From assembly GCF_011751765.2 (NCBI RefSeq), contig NZ_CP061169.1, forward strand, positions 2,418,001 to 2,482,000: a stretch of 64,000 nt of DNA. The letters are read 5' to 3'. A model generated the notes under the pieces. That model saw only the letters and a program-made list of their open reading frames with translations, made no database searches and was not told where the DNA came from. Shown in pieces: positions 17,641 to 24,249 of the stretch. Positions within the stretch are counted from its first letter, which is position 1. Each line of letters starts with the position of its first letter. This stretch comes from Paramicrobacterium chengjingii (GTDB lineage: Bacteria > Actinomycetota > Actinomycetes > Actinomycetales > Microbacteriaceae). The position numbers and the translations under genes are program-made.

Positions 17641-18131
17641 TGGGCGCGCAGAACGCCGACCAGCCGTTCACCCACCTCGACGAAAGCGGCCAGGCGCGCA
17701 TGGTCGACGTGACCGAGAAGACGCCCACGGTACGCAGCGCCACCGCCCGCGGCTTCGTGCGCTGCGCCCCGCATGTCATCGCTGCCCTGCGCGACGGCAC
17801 AACGCCCAAGGGCGACGTGCTCGCTGTCGCACGCATCGCCGGCATTCAGGCGGCGAAGCGCACCCCAGAGCTGCTGCCCCTCGCCCACGTGATCGGCGTG
17901 CACGGTGCCGCCGTCGAGCTCGAGGTGCGCGACGAAGGCGTCGCCATTGAGGCGACGGTGCGCACCGCAGACCGCACAGGCGTCGAAATGGAAGCGTTCA
18001 CTGCCGTGAGCGTCGCCGCCCTCACCGTCGTCGACATGGTGAAGGGCCTCGACAAGGCAACGTCGATCGAGAGCATCGAGCTGCATCGCAAAACGGGGGG
18101 CAAGAGCGGGGACTGGGCGCGCGGTGCCTGA
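17640..18131 (+). CDS. moaC: Cyclic pyranopterin monophosphate synthase
   Basis: MoaC converts the MoaA product (3',8-cyclo-GTP) to cyclic pyranopterin monophosphate, the first committed molybdopterin intermediate. Signatures are [46 protein letters not shown] and the catalytic region [20 protein letters not shown], then DMVKGLDK. The length (163) is standard. The start is the ATG overlapping the moeA stop, although a GTG one codon earlier is possible. No moaA lies in the window. Confidence 0.95.
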   Translation: MGAQNADQPFTHLDESGQARMVDVTEKTPTVRSATARGFVRCAPHVIAALRDGTTPKGDVLAVARIAGIQAAKRTPELLPLAHVIGVHGAAVELEVRDEGVAIEATVRTADRTGVEMEAFTAVSVAALTVVDMVKGLDKATSIESIELHRKTGGKSGDWARGA

Positions 18132-18870
18132 GAACACTGCGCACGACACGGCGACACCGGATGCCGCGGCGCAGCCACACGCGGCGATCGTTCTTGCGGG
18201 CGGCCGCGCCTCACGACTCGACGGCGCAGACAAAGCGAGCATCCAAATCGACGGCCGGATGCTTCTTGACCACGCCCTCGCCGCTGTCGTGGGGTGCGCC
18301 CCTGTCATTGTCGTCGGCCCGCCGCACCTCGCGACGACACCCGGCCGCACGGCGATGACGCTGGTGCGCGAAGATCCGCCGTTCACGGGACCCGTCGCCG
18401 CCATCGACGCAGCACTCAAGGCGCTCGAGGTTGACACCGTGCTCGCACGAGGAAACTGTGCCGGCACGAGGGCGAAATTCGAGAATCGTCCTTGTGCCAG
18501 CACATTCCCCTCGTCCCGGCACCCTCGTCGGGCCCCGAACCAGCCCGACGAGACGTGGCTGCTCGCGTGCGATCTGCCGCGCGCTGCCGAGGTCGTCGCC
18601 ACGCTGAGCGCGGCAATCCCGCCGGACTTCGACGCCGCGGTACTCGTCGACGCCGCGGGCAGGCGGCAGTGGCTCGCGGGCCGCTACCGCACGGCATCGC
18701 TGCGTTCAGCTGTGGGCGCGCTGCCGGACACGGCGGGAGCATCCATGAGGCAGTTACTCGCCAACATCCGCGTGCACGATGTGCCCGACGAGTCCGGTGC
18801 CAGCACTGACCTTGATACCTGGACGGCGATCGACGACTATCGAAGCAAGAGAGAGGACACCCATGGCTGA
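18124..18870 (+). CDS. mobA: Molybdenum cofactor guanylyltransferase with in-frame insertion
   Basis: MobA attaches GMP to Mo-molybdopterin, giving the MGD cofactor needed by NarG. The N-terminus has ALVLAGGxSxR-like [20 protein letters not shown], and [11 protein letters not shown] carries the catalytic Asp. Between DTVLARG and [11 protein letters not shown] sit about 30 extra residues ([20 protein letters not shown] and on) with no counterpart in typical MobA. They are encoded by an imperfect palindrome at 18446-18515 plus a short flank. The frame stays open, so the protein may still fold with a surface loop. It starts at a GTG overlapping the moaC end and overlaps the next gene. Confidence 0.88.
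   Translation: MPENTAHDTATPDAAAQPHAAIVLAGGRASRLDGADKASIQIDGRMLLDHALAAVVGCAPVIVVGPPHLATTPGRTAMTLVREDPPFTGPVAAIDAALKALEVDTVLARGNCAGTRAKFENRPCASTFPSSRHPRRAPNQPDETWLLACDLPRAAEVVATLSAAIPPDFDAAVLVDAAGRRQWLAGRYRTASLRSAVGALPDTAGASMRQLLANIRVHDVPDESGASTDLDTWTAIDDYRSKREDTHG
18446..18515. repeat. Imperfect palindromic element inserted inside mobA
   Basis: A left arm at 18446-18475 and a right arm at 18486-18515 pair as an inverted repeat with 23 of 30 positions matching, around a 10-base AT-richer centre (AATTCGAGAA). The element encodes residues absent from other MobA proteins and keeps the frame. It resembles a small non-autonomous palindromic element of the REP or RPE type. No second copy was noticed in this window. 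Confidence 0.6.
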
Positions 18871-19105
18871 CACACCTGCTGAGCTCGACGAGTGGATTGT
18901 CGAGCTCGCCACGGCGCTCGGCATCGATGCGAGCACGGTGCCGACGTCGCGACTTCTCGACCTCACGCGCGACGTCGCGCACGGAGTCACCCGCCCGGCC
19001 GGGCCCGTATCGACGTATCTTGTCGGCATGGCTGTCGCACGCGGAGCCGCCCTCGACGATGCCGTGCGCACGACACTTGAGCTCGTGGAACGGAGAGCGT
19101 CATGA
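18863..19105 (+). CDS. DUF6457 domain protein in the Moco operon
   Basis: This small, acidic, all-helical protein of 80 residues contains LDEWIVELATALGID, SRLLDLTRDVAHGVTRPAGP and VSTYLVGMAVARGA, which match DUF6457. Its ATG lies inside the end of mobA with AGAGAGGA upstream, and its stop overlaps the moaD start (ATGA). The function is unknown. Being coupled between mobA and moaD strongly suggests a role in cofactor nucleotidylation or delivery, but that is inference from context. Confidence 0.8.
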   Translation: MADTPAELDEWIVELATALGIDASTVPTSRLLDLTRDVAHGVTRPAGPVSTYLVGMAVARGAALDDAVRTTLELVERRAS

Positions 19106-19341
19106 TTCGCGTTCGCTATTTCGCCGGGGCCGCGGATGCCGCGGGCCGCGACGAGCTGCAGCTTGACGCGGCATCCACTGTTGGTGCGCTCAAGCAGCAC
19201 CTGGCCGAGTCGCACGGCGCAGAGTTCGCCGGCGTTCTCGGGCGGTGCTCACTCATGGTCAACGGGTCGCGCCTCGGCGACGATGCACAAATTCCGGATG
19301 CCGCCACGGTCGACGTTCTGCCGCCGTTCGCCGGCGGATAG
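19102..19341 (+). CDS. moaD: Molybdopterin synthase sulfur-carrier subunit
   Basis: This ubiquitin-like protein of 79 residues begins MIRVRYFAGAADAAG and ends in PPFAGG, the diglycine that is adenylylated by MoeB and converted to thiocarboxylate. It pairs with MoaE to add the dithiolene sulfurs. It is the last gene of the plus-strand Moco operon. Confidence 0.93.
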   Translation: MIRVRYFAGAADAAGRDELQLDAASTVGALKQHLAESHGAEFAGVLGRCSLMVNGSRLGDDAQIPDAATVDVLPPFAGG

Positions 19342-19375
19342 CGCTCCGCCCGGGGGTCACCGCCAAGCGCCGCGG

Positions 19376-20389
19376 CTACGCCCGGGCGAGCAGATCGCCG
19401 TGGTGCACGTCGGCGACGTTCGGGTGCGCCCGCAGTCGGTAGCGCAGCGCGTTGTCTCCGTAGGTCTCGAGAATCGGGCTGTTCGTCGGGTCGACCGACA
19501 GGCCGCGCGCTTTCGCTGCGAGCTCTGGGCTGAGCTCAAGCTGGGGCATTCGCGTGTCGAGATGCGGGTTGAAGAAGAACGGCAGAGAAATACGATCGGT
19601 GCCCTTCAGCGGTGAGATCACGCGGTGCAGAGTTGCCTTGAGGTATCCGCCCGTGGCGAGCTCAAGCATCTCACCGATGTTCACGACAAACGCTCCGGGC
19701 ACGCTGGGAGCGTCAATCCATTCCCCCTCGTGCTCGACCTGAAGTCCGTCTTTTCCTTCCTCAACGAGCAGCAGCGTCAGCACGCCACCGTCGCGGTGGT
19801 GGCCGACGCCCTGCTTGGGCTCGGGATCTGATTCGCCCGGGTAGCGCACGATCTTCAGCACAGAGAACGGATCGTCGGCGAACGCCTCATCGAAGGCGTT
19901 CTCAGGGGCTCCGAGTGAGACGGCCCATGTCCGCAACAACCGTAGCGCTACCTCATTGAGGCGGTCCGTCCATTCGGTCACCGTCTTCTGCAGTTCGGGA
20001 AGCTCGGACGGCCATTGGTTCGGCCCCTCGAGGCGCCAGTAGTCGGCGATGCCGTCGCCGGCAGGCACCACGTCGCGCTCGGGCCCCACATCGATCTGCT
20101 CGCGCCAGTCAACTTCGCCCGCCGTGAGTTCGCCGCCCATACGCGTGTAGCCGCGGAACTGCGGGCTGTTCACGTTCTCGATCGCGAGTTTCTGCTCGGC
20201 GGGCAGATCGAAGAAGCGCCGTGACACCGTGACGACGTCGTCGATGAGCTCTTGCGGAACGCCATGCCCCACCAGGTAGAAGAAGCCGACGTCGTGCGTT
20301 ACCTCACGGAGTTCGTGGCGGAACGCAGCGGCCTCATCGGCACCGGCGTCGAGGCGGGACATGTCGAGAATGGGAAGCGAAGTGATCAT
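19376..20389 (-). CDS. 2-oxoglutarate/Fe(II)-dependent dioxygenase, isopenicillin-N-synthase family
   Basis: The 337-residue protein begins LPILDMSRLDAG and has the N-terminal DIOX_N region with GFFYLVGHGVP. The 2-His-1-Asp iron site is HRD in GVGHHRDGGVLTLLL and the distal His in ATLHRVI, with the 2OG-binding Arg and Ser in TDRISLPFFF. The family oxidises diverse small molecules, and the substrate cannot be told. It is a single minus-strand gene inserted between moaD and moaE. The start at 20389 is chosen for the family N-terminus; a further 12 upstream residues are possible. Confidence 0.9.
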   Translation of the reverse strand: MITSLPILDMSRLDAGADEAAAFRHELREVTHDVGFFYLVGHGVPQELIDDVVTVSRRFFDLPAEQKLAIENVNSPQFRGYTRMGGELTAGEVDWREQIDVGPERDVVPAGDGIADYWRLEGPNQWPSELPELQKTVTEWTDRLNEVALRLLRTWAVSLGAPENAFDEAFADDPFSVLKIVRYPGESDPEPKQGVGHHRDGGVLTLLLVEEGKDGLQVEHEGEWIDAPSVPGAFVVNIGEMLELATGGYLKATLHRVISPLKGTDRISLPFFFNPHLDTRMPQLELSPELAAKARGLSVDPTNSPILETYGDNALRYRLRAHPNVADVHHGDLLARA

Positions 20390-20433
20390 GTGTAAATACT
20401 TGCACCGACAAGCACTTGCTGTCACGGATGTTA

Positions 20434-20458
20434 CGCGTCACAAATGAAATATGACGCG
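20434..20458. promoter_or_regulatory. Palindrome CGCGTCA-N11-TGACGCG upstream of the 2OG dioxygenase gene
   Basis: Seven-base perfect arms at 20434-20440 and 20452-20458 lie 45-69 bases upstream of the dioxygenase start. The spacer is AT-rich (CAAATGAAATA). It could be a repressor operator, or a terminator hairpin for the upstream toroid-protein gene on the same strand; no T-run follows, which favours an operator. Confidence 0.45.
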
Positions 20459-20510
20459 GATGCTGCGAGCTGTGTCGTTCTCCGGACGGCTGGCCGTTCC
20501 GTTCACGACG

Positions 20511-21512
20511 TCACGTTTCGTGATCCCACCAGTCGAGCACACGCGTTCCAAACAGCGTCAGCCAGGGTGATGGCTGCCCCGGAGCGACGTCGATATCGAA
20601 CCAGACGCGCCCAGGCATCCGACCATCCTGCAGCCATGTCCCGTTCGGCTGCCGTTCTCCCCTGACCACGTCGACAGCCTCAGCGAGGCGAGGGTCAGGC
20701 GGCGTCTCCTCGTGACGGCACGCATCGCGAAAATGATCGAGCGCGGCCAAGGCGCTGTACCGATACCGATCCGGATAGATGAACTGATCAATGAACTCGC
20801 CGACCCGCTCCCCCGTTGACTCTCGATACATCAGCTGCCGCGACAGCAGGTACTCCTCCCCGCCGTGACGCGCGTCCCGCAGGCTCGCGTCACCGGTGAT
20901 CTTCTCGTACGCCAGCATCCCTCTGACCGCATTCAACGTTGAGTGAAACGACGATCTCGTCGAATTCCCCTCCTCCGCTTCGCAGTTCCACCCGCCATCG
21001 GCGAGTCGATGCGCCGGAAACCACGCCGCAAGCTGCGACACATCGGCGCCGAGCCACGCACCGGTCGCTAACGTGAACGCGTTGATGCACACATCAACCT
21101 CGCCGCCCCAGTACGGCAGGTTCTCGTATTCCCAGCGGCTGTTTGCCGCCAGCTTCTCGGCTGTTCCCTCGAGCACCTCGGCATCAAGACCCCACTCGCG
21201 CAGGTCCTTGAGGGTCCACGTCGTCGCCGTCCACGGCTGACCCGGCTCGTCGGCTTCGGGGCTGCCGAAGTAGCCTGCCGGAAAGTATGCGCCTCCCGCC
21301 CACTGCCCATCAGCATCCTGCTCCGCGAGCAGCCGCGCGCCGAATCCCTCAGTCGCCACGCGCGAGCGCGTCGCCTGCCACGTCTCACCGGGGGCCCGGG
21401 TGATGTCGCGCTCGACCTGCCATCGCAGAGCGGGGTCGGTATCGAGCAACCAGTCACGAACCGCTGCGCTTGGTGTCGAATCATCATTGCGAGACGTCGT
21501 TGTGTCGTTCAT
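20511..21512 (-). CDS. Squalene cyclase/prenyltransferase-like alpha/alpha-toroid protein
   Basis: The 333-residue cytoplasmic protein contains repeat motifs of the terpene-cyclase and prenyltransferase toroid, such as DADGQWAGGAYFP, LADGGWNCEAEEG and QPNGTWLQDG. The DxDD acid motif of squalene-hopene cyclases is not seen, and at 333 residues it is about half their length, so it is probably not a classical cyclase. The start at MNDTTTSRND is chosen because the frame before it has no domain content. It lies between the 2OG dioxygenase and moaE genes, and a link to molybdenum metabolism is not evident. Confidence 0.7.
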   Translation of the reverse strand: MNDTTTSRNDDSTPSAAVRDWLLDTDPALRWQVERDITRAPGETWQATRSRVATEGFGARLLAEQDADGQWAGGAYFPAGYFGSPEADEPGQPWTATTWTLKDLREWGLDAEVLEGTAEKLAANSRWEYENLPYWGGEVDVCINAFTLATGAWLGADVSQLAAWFPAHRLADGGWNCEAEEGNSTRSSFHSTLNAVRGMLAYEKITGDASLRDARHGGEEYLLSRQLMYRESTGERVGEFIDQFIYPDRYRYSALAALDHFRDACRHEETPPDPRLAEAVDVVRGERQPNGTWLQDGRMPGRVWFDIDVAPGQPSPWLTLFGTRVLDWWDHET

Positions 21513-21592
21513 GCGCCACACGGTACACCGACCGTCCGACGGCGAAAACCCCCACACCGGATTCTGCGCGGCAGCCAGCCGCGAGCGCCCCG

Positions 21593-22018
21593 TTACGCCA
21601 GGCGGCCGAGACCCACCCAGCCGTAGCTGCCGTCTGCTTCAATCTGCTTCTTCCACACCGGAAGCTCCGCCTTGACAGACTCCACGAGAGCGCGGCAGAC
21701 GTCGAAGGCCTCAGCCCTGTGAACGCTTGACACGGCACACACGATCGCCGCATCACCAATCGCGAGGCTGCCGATGCGGTGACTCACGGCAATGCGCAGC
21801 CCCTCAGCATCCGCCGACGCCGCCAGCTCGGCGAGCACGGCGTCGGCATCGGGGTGCGCACTGTACTCCAGCCGGGCGACACGGCCCACTGCATCCGGGT
21901 CATTGTCACGCACGGTTCCGACAAACAATGCCGTCGCACCCTGCGAGTCGTGCGCGACAGCATCCATGTGCCCTGTGACATCAAGCGGAGTCTCAGAAAC
22001 ACGGGTCAACACGATCAT
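21593..22018 (-). CDS. moaE: Molybdopterin synthase catalytic subunit
   Basis: MoaE uses MoaD thiocarboxylate to add two sulfurs to cyclic pyranopterin monophosphate. Motifs are GATALFVGTVRDND, the LEYSAHPDA segment, VSHRIGSLAIGD, SSVHRAEAFDVCRALV and the catalytic lysines in LPVWKKQ, followed by GSYGWVG. The length (141) is normal. Its ATG overlaps the stop of mog by one base, so the two are coupled. Confidence 0.95.
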   Translation of the reverse strand: MIVLTRVSETPLDVTGHMDAVAHDSQGATALFVGTVRDNDPDAVGRVARLEYSAHPDADAVLAELAASADAEGLRIAVSHRIGSLAIGDAAIVCAVSSVHRAEAFDVCRALVESVKAELPVWKKQIEADGSYGWVGLGRLA

Positions 22019-22506
22019 CAGTGGTCGCCTCCGTCCAGCTGACTCAGCACGTGGTCGGCGACCGAGAGTATTACCGGGATGCCGTCGCGCACCGCCCCGG
22101 TCGAGCCCGCCACATTCACGACGAGCGCTGTGCCGAGCACCCCGGCCACACCGCGAGAGAGAATCGCCCCAGCCACGTTCTCGGCGCCCACGCGCCGAAT
22201 CTGCTCGGCGATGCCCGGCAGTTCGAGCCGCAGCAGAGGAGCCGTCGCCTGCGGTGTGACGTCACGAGGTGCAACGCCCGTGCCGCCCGTGGTGACGACG
22301 AGCCGACATCCGGCGTCGATGGCTGAGCGGATGCTCCCCGTAATCGCGTCGATGTCATCGGGAACGACCCGAACATCTGTCGTCCATCCGGCCTCCTCAA
22401 GCAACGCTTCGGCGGCTGGCCCCGACCTGTCTTCGCGCTGCCCGGTGCTGGCGCGATCCGACACAGTGATGACTCGGGCGACCCTTCTCGATGAGGCGTG
22501 TTCCAT
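22018..22506 (-). CDS. mog: Molybdopterin adenylyltransferase (MogA/MoaB family)
   Basis: The enzyme adenylylates molybdopterin before MoeA inserts molybdate. The 162-residue protein begins with VARVITVSDRASTGQREDRSG and has VVTTGGTGVAPRDVTP, then PGIAEQIRR and LSRGVAGVLGTALVVNVAGS, all MoaB/MogA signatures. The start is MEHASS at 22506; the longer open frame upstream is cysteine- and histidine-rich noise. It is the first gene of a mog-moaE pair divergent from narK. Confidence 0.93.
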   Translation of the reverse strand: MEHASSRRVARVITVSDRASTGQREDRSGPAAEALLEEAGWTTDVRVVPDDIDAITGSIRSAIDAGCRLVVTTGGTGVAPRDVTPQATAPLLRLELPGIAEQIRRVGAENVAGAILSRGVAGVLGTALVVNVAGSTGAVRDGIPVILSVADHVLSQLDGGDH

Positions 22507-22568
22507 ACCGCAAGTGTAGGCAACGCTCAGCCTCGCTGCGCGGTGCGCACCCGGTCTCGCTGAATCGT

Positions 22569-22631
22569 GCGCACCTGTGGACAACGTGCATCCGCGCACC
22601 TCTGCACAATGTCCGCAGCATGCACAATGTC
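22569..22631. repeat. Degenerate tandem repeats upstream of mog and narK
   Basis: Two 25-base units starting at 22569 and 22594 both begin GCGCACCT and match at 17 of 25 positions. An 11-base TGCACAATGTC occurs exactly at 22603-22613 and 22621-22631, with a variant at 22578-22588. Such arrays often bind a regulator cooperatively. They lie 70-125 bases upstream of the mog start. Confidence 0.4.
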
Positions 22632-22763
22632 GATGATCACGACGCGTATCGGCCACTCGAATGAACGTCTGTGTAAGCACCGTGGTTACGCGCGCGGGCA
22701 TCCCGATTGCCGGCAAAACTCAAAGCATCCGGGGGTTCTATCCCGACCGCTAGCTCAGAGAAC

Positions 22764-22777
22764 TTAGGCTGTCCTAA
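22764..22777. promoter_or_regulatory. DtxR/IdeR-like palindrome TTAGG-CTGT-CCTAA upstream of narK
   Basis: The perfect five-base arms TTAGG and CCTAA resemble the half-sites of actinobacterial DtxR/IdeR-family metal-responsive repressors, whose operators carry TTAGG...CCTAA. The site is about 85-97 bases upstream of the narK start and fits control of the iron-rich nitrate reductase by iron supply. The spacer differs from the full 19-base consensus, so it is a candidate only. Confidence 0.4.
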
Positions 22778-22860
22778 CCACGTCGGCCCTCGATAGGCTC
22801 CATTTTTAGAAGCACAGACACTGATTTCGACTGCAGCGCCACGCGGTTGAAGGAGGAAAC

Positions 22861-24189
22861 GTGGACTCGACGACGGGCATGAACGACGATGCCCTCCGTT
22901 TGAAGCCCGACCTGTCGAATTGGGATCCAGAACAGCCAGAGACCTGGGACAGCAGACTCGCCTGGCGCACACTCTGGATCACCACGTACACGATGATCCT
23001 GGCGTTCGCCACCTGGTATCTCGTCAGCGCCATTGCACCGCGCCTCAACGACATCGGCTATTCACTCAGCGACCAAGAACTCTACTGGCTCGTGGCCCTC
23101 CCCGGGCTCGCGGGCGGCCTTATTCGCCTGATCTTCATGTTTCTTCCGCCGCTTCTCGGCACCCGCACACTTGTCGCGCTCTCGGCGCTGCTGCTTCTCG
23201 TTCCGCTGCTCGGCTGGACGTTCGTGGTGCGCGACCCCACGATTCCGTTCTGGTTTCTGATGCTCCTGTCGTTCAGCGCAGGCGTCGGCGGAGGCAGCTT
23301 CAGCGGCCTCATGGCGTCAACGAGCTACTTCTTTCCTAAGCGGCTGTCAGGTACGGCTCTCGGTTTGCAGGCCGGCATTGGCAACTTCGGAATCGGCATT
23401 GTGCAGTTTCTCGTTCCGTGGGTCGTCGGCTTCGGCCTCCTTGGAACCGCCGCTCTGACCCCGCAGTCGCAGACGGACGGCACCCTCGTCTGGCTGCACA
23501 ACGGCGGTCTCGTGATGGTGCCGTGGGTGTTGCTCGCCGCGATCGCCGGCATCGTGTTCTTGCGCCGAGTTCCCGTGAAGGCCAACTTTCGGCAGCAGAT
23601 GAACATCTTCGGCCTCAAGCACACCTGGATTATGTCGGCGCTGTACCTCATGTCGTTCGGCGCGTTCTCGGGACTCGCGGCGCAGACCGGCCTCATCATC
23701 GCACACGTCTATGGCGGCTTCGACAATGCTCCCAACCCGCTCGCGTGGGCGTGGATCGGCCCGCTGCTCGGTGCCGGAATCCGTGCAGCGTGCGGTCCGC
23801 TCTGCGACAGATGGGGCGGAGCGAAGTTCACGTTCATCGGCGGCGCCGGCATGACAGCGGGCACGATCGTCACCCTGTTTTTTCTCACGCCGTCGAGTGT
23901 CGACGAGTTCTGGGGCTTTCTCACCGGAATGCTGCTGATCTTCTTCTTCTCGGGCTTCGCCAACGCGGGTACGTTCAAGCAGATGCCCATGATCTTCACG
24001 AAGGTGCAGGCGGGCGGAACAATCGGCTGGACAGCATCCATCGGCTCGTTCGGCCCGTTTCTCGTCGGCATGGCCCTCTCTGTGATGAGCCCGATGGTCT
24101 TCTTCATCATCTGCGCGGTCTGGTGCGGCTTCTGCACATGGCTCGCCTGGTGGTACTACGCCCGGCCCAGGGCGGAGAAGCCGAGTTGA
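22861..24189 (+). CDS. narK: Nitrate/nitrite MFS transporter
   Basis: The 442-residue inner-membrane protein has about 12 transmembrane helices and the NarK family nitrate signatures: GVGGGSFSGLMASTSYFFPK in the first half and the FFFSGFANAGTFKQMPMIF segment in the second. An AAGGAGGA ribosome site precedes the GTG start. It imports nitrate and/or exports nitrite. It is followed after about 60 bases by narG in the same direction, so narK-narGHJI is probably one operon for nitrate respiration. Confidence 0.95.
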   Translation: MDSTTGMNDDALRLKPDLSNWDPEQPETWDSRLAWRTLWITTYTMILAFATWYLVSAIAPRLNDIGYSLSDQELYWLVALPGLAGGLIRLIFMFLPPLLGTRTLVALSALLLLVPLLGWTFVVRDPTIPFWFLMLLSFSAGVGGGSFSGLMASTSYFFPKRLSGTALGLQAGIGNFGIGIVQFLVPWVVGFGLLGTAALTPQSQTDGTLVWLHNGGLVMVPWVLLAAIAGIVFLRRVPVKANFRQQMNIFGLKHTWIMSALYLMSFGAFSGLAAQTGLIIAHVYGGFDNAPNPLAWAWIGPLLGAGIRAACGPLCDRWGGAKFTFIGGAGMTAGTIVTLFFLTPSSVDEFWGFLTGMLLIFFFSGFANAGTFKQMPMIFTKVQAGGTIGWTASIGSFGPFLVGMALSVMSPMVFFIICAVWCGFCTWLAWWYYARPRAEKPS

Positions 24190-24249
24190 TGCACGCCGAC
24201 AACCGCACCGGATGCTGGAGCACGACGAACGATGAAAGGTCAGGTCCCC

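Larger units (their letters stand above)
22507..22860. other. Divergent regulatory region between mog-moaE and the nar operon
   Basis: This 354-base gap holds no credible gene. It contains three copies of TG[CG]ACAA[TC]GT[CG] at 22578, 22603 and 22621 within a 25-base imperfect tandem repeat, a TTAGG-CTGT-CCTAA palindrome at 22764-22777, and the narK ribosome site AAGGAGGA just before the GTG at 22861. I saw no FNR-type TTGAT-N4-ATCAA site and no recognisable Moco riboswitch. Confidence 0.5.

Noticed and set aside
22507..22860. Molybdenum-cofactor riboswitch upstream of nar or moa genes
   Set aside because: No recognisable conserved stems or sequence blocks of the moco motif were seen.
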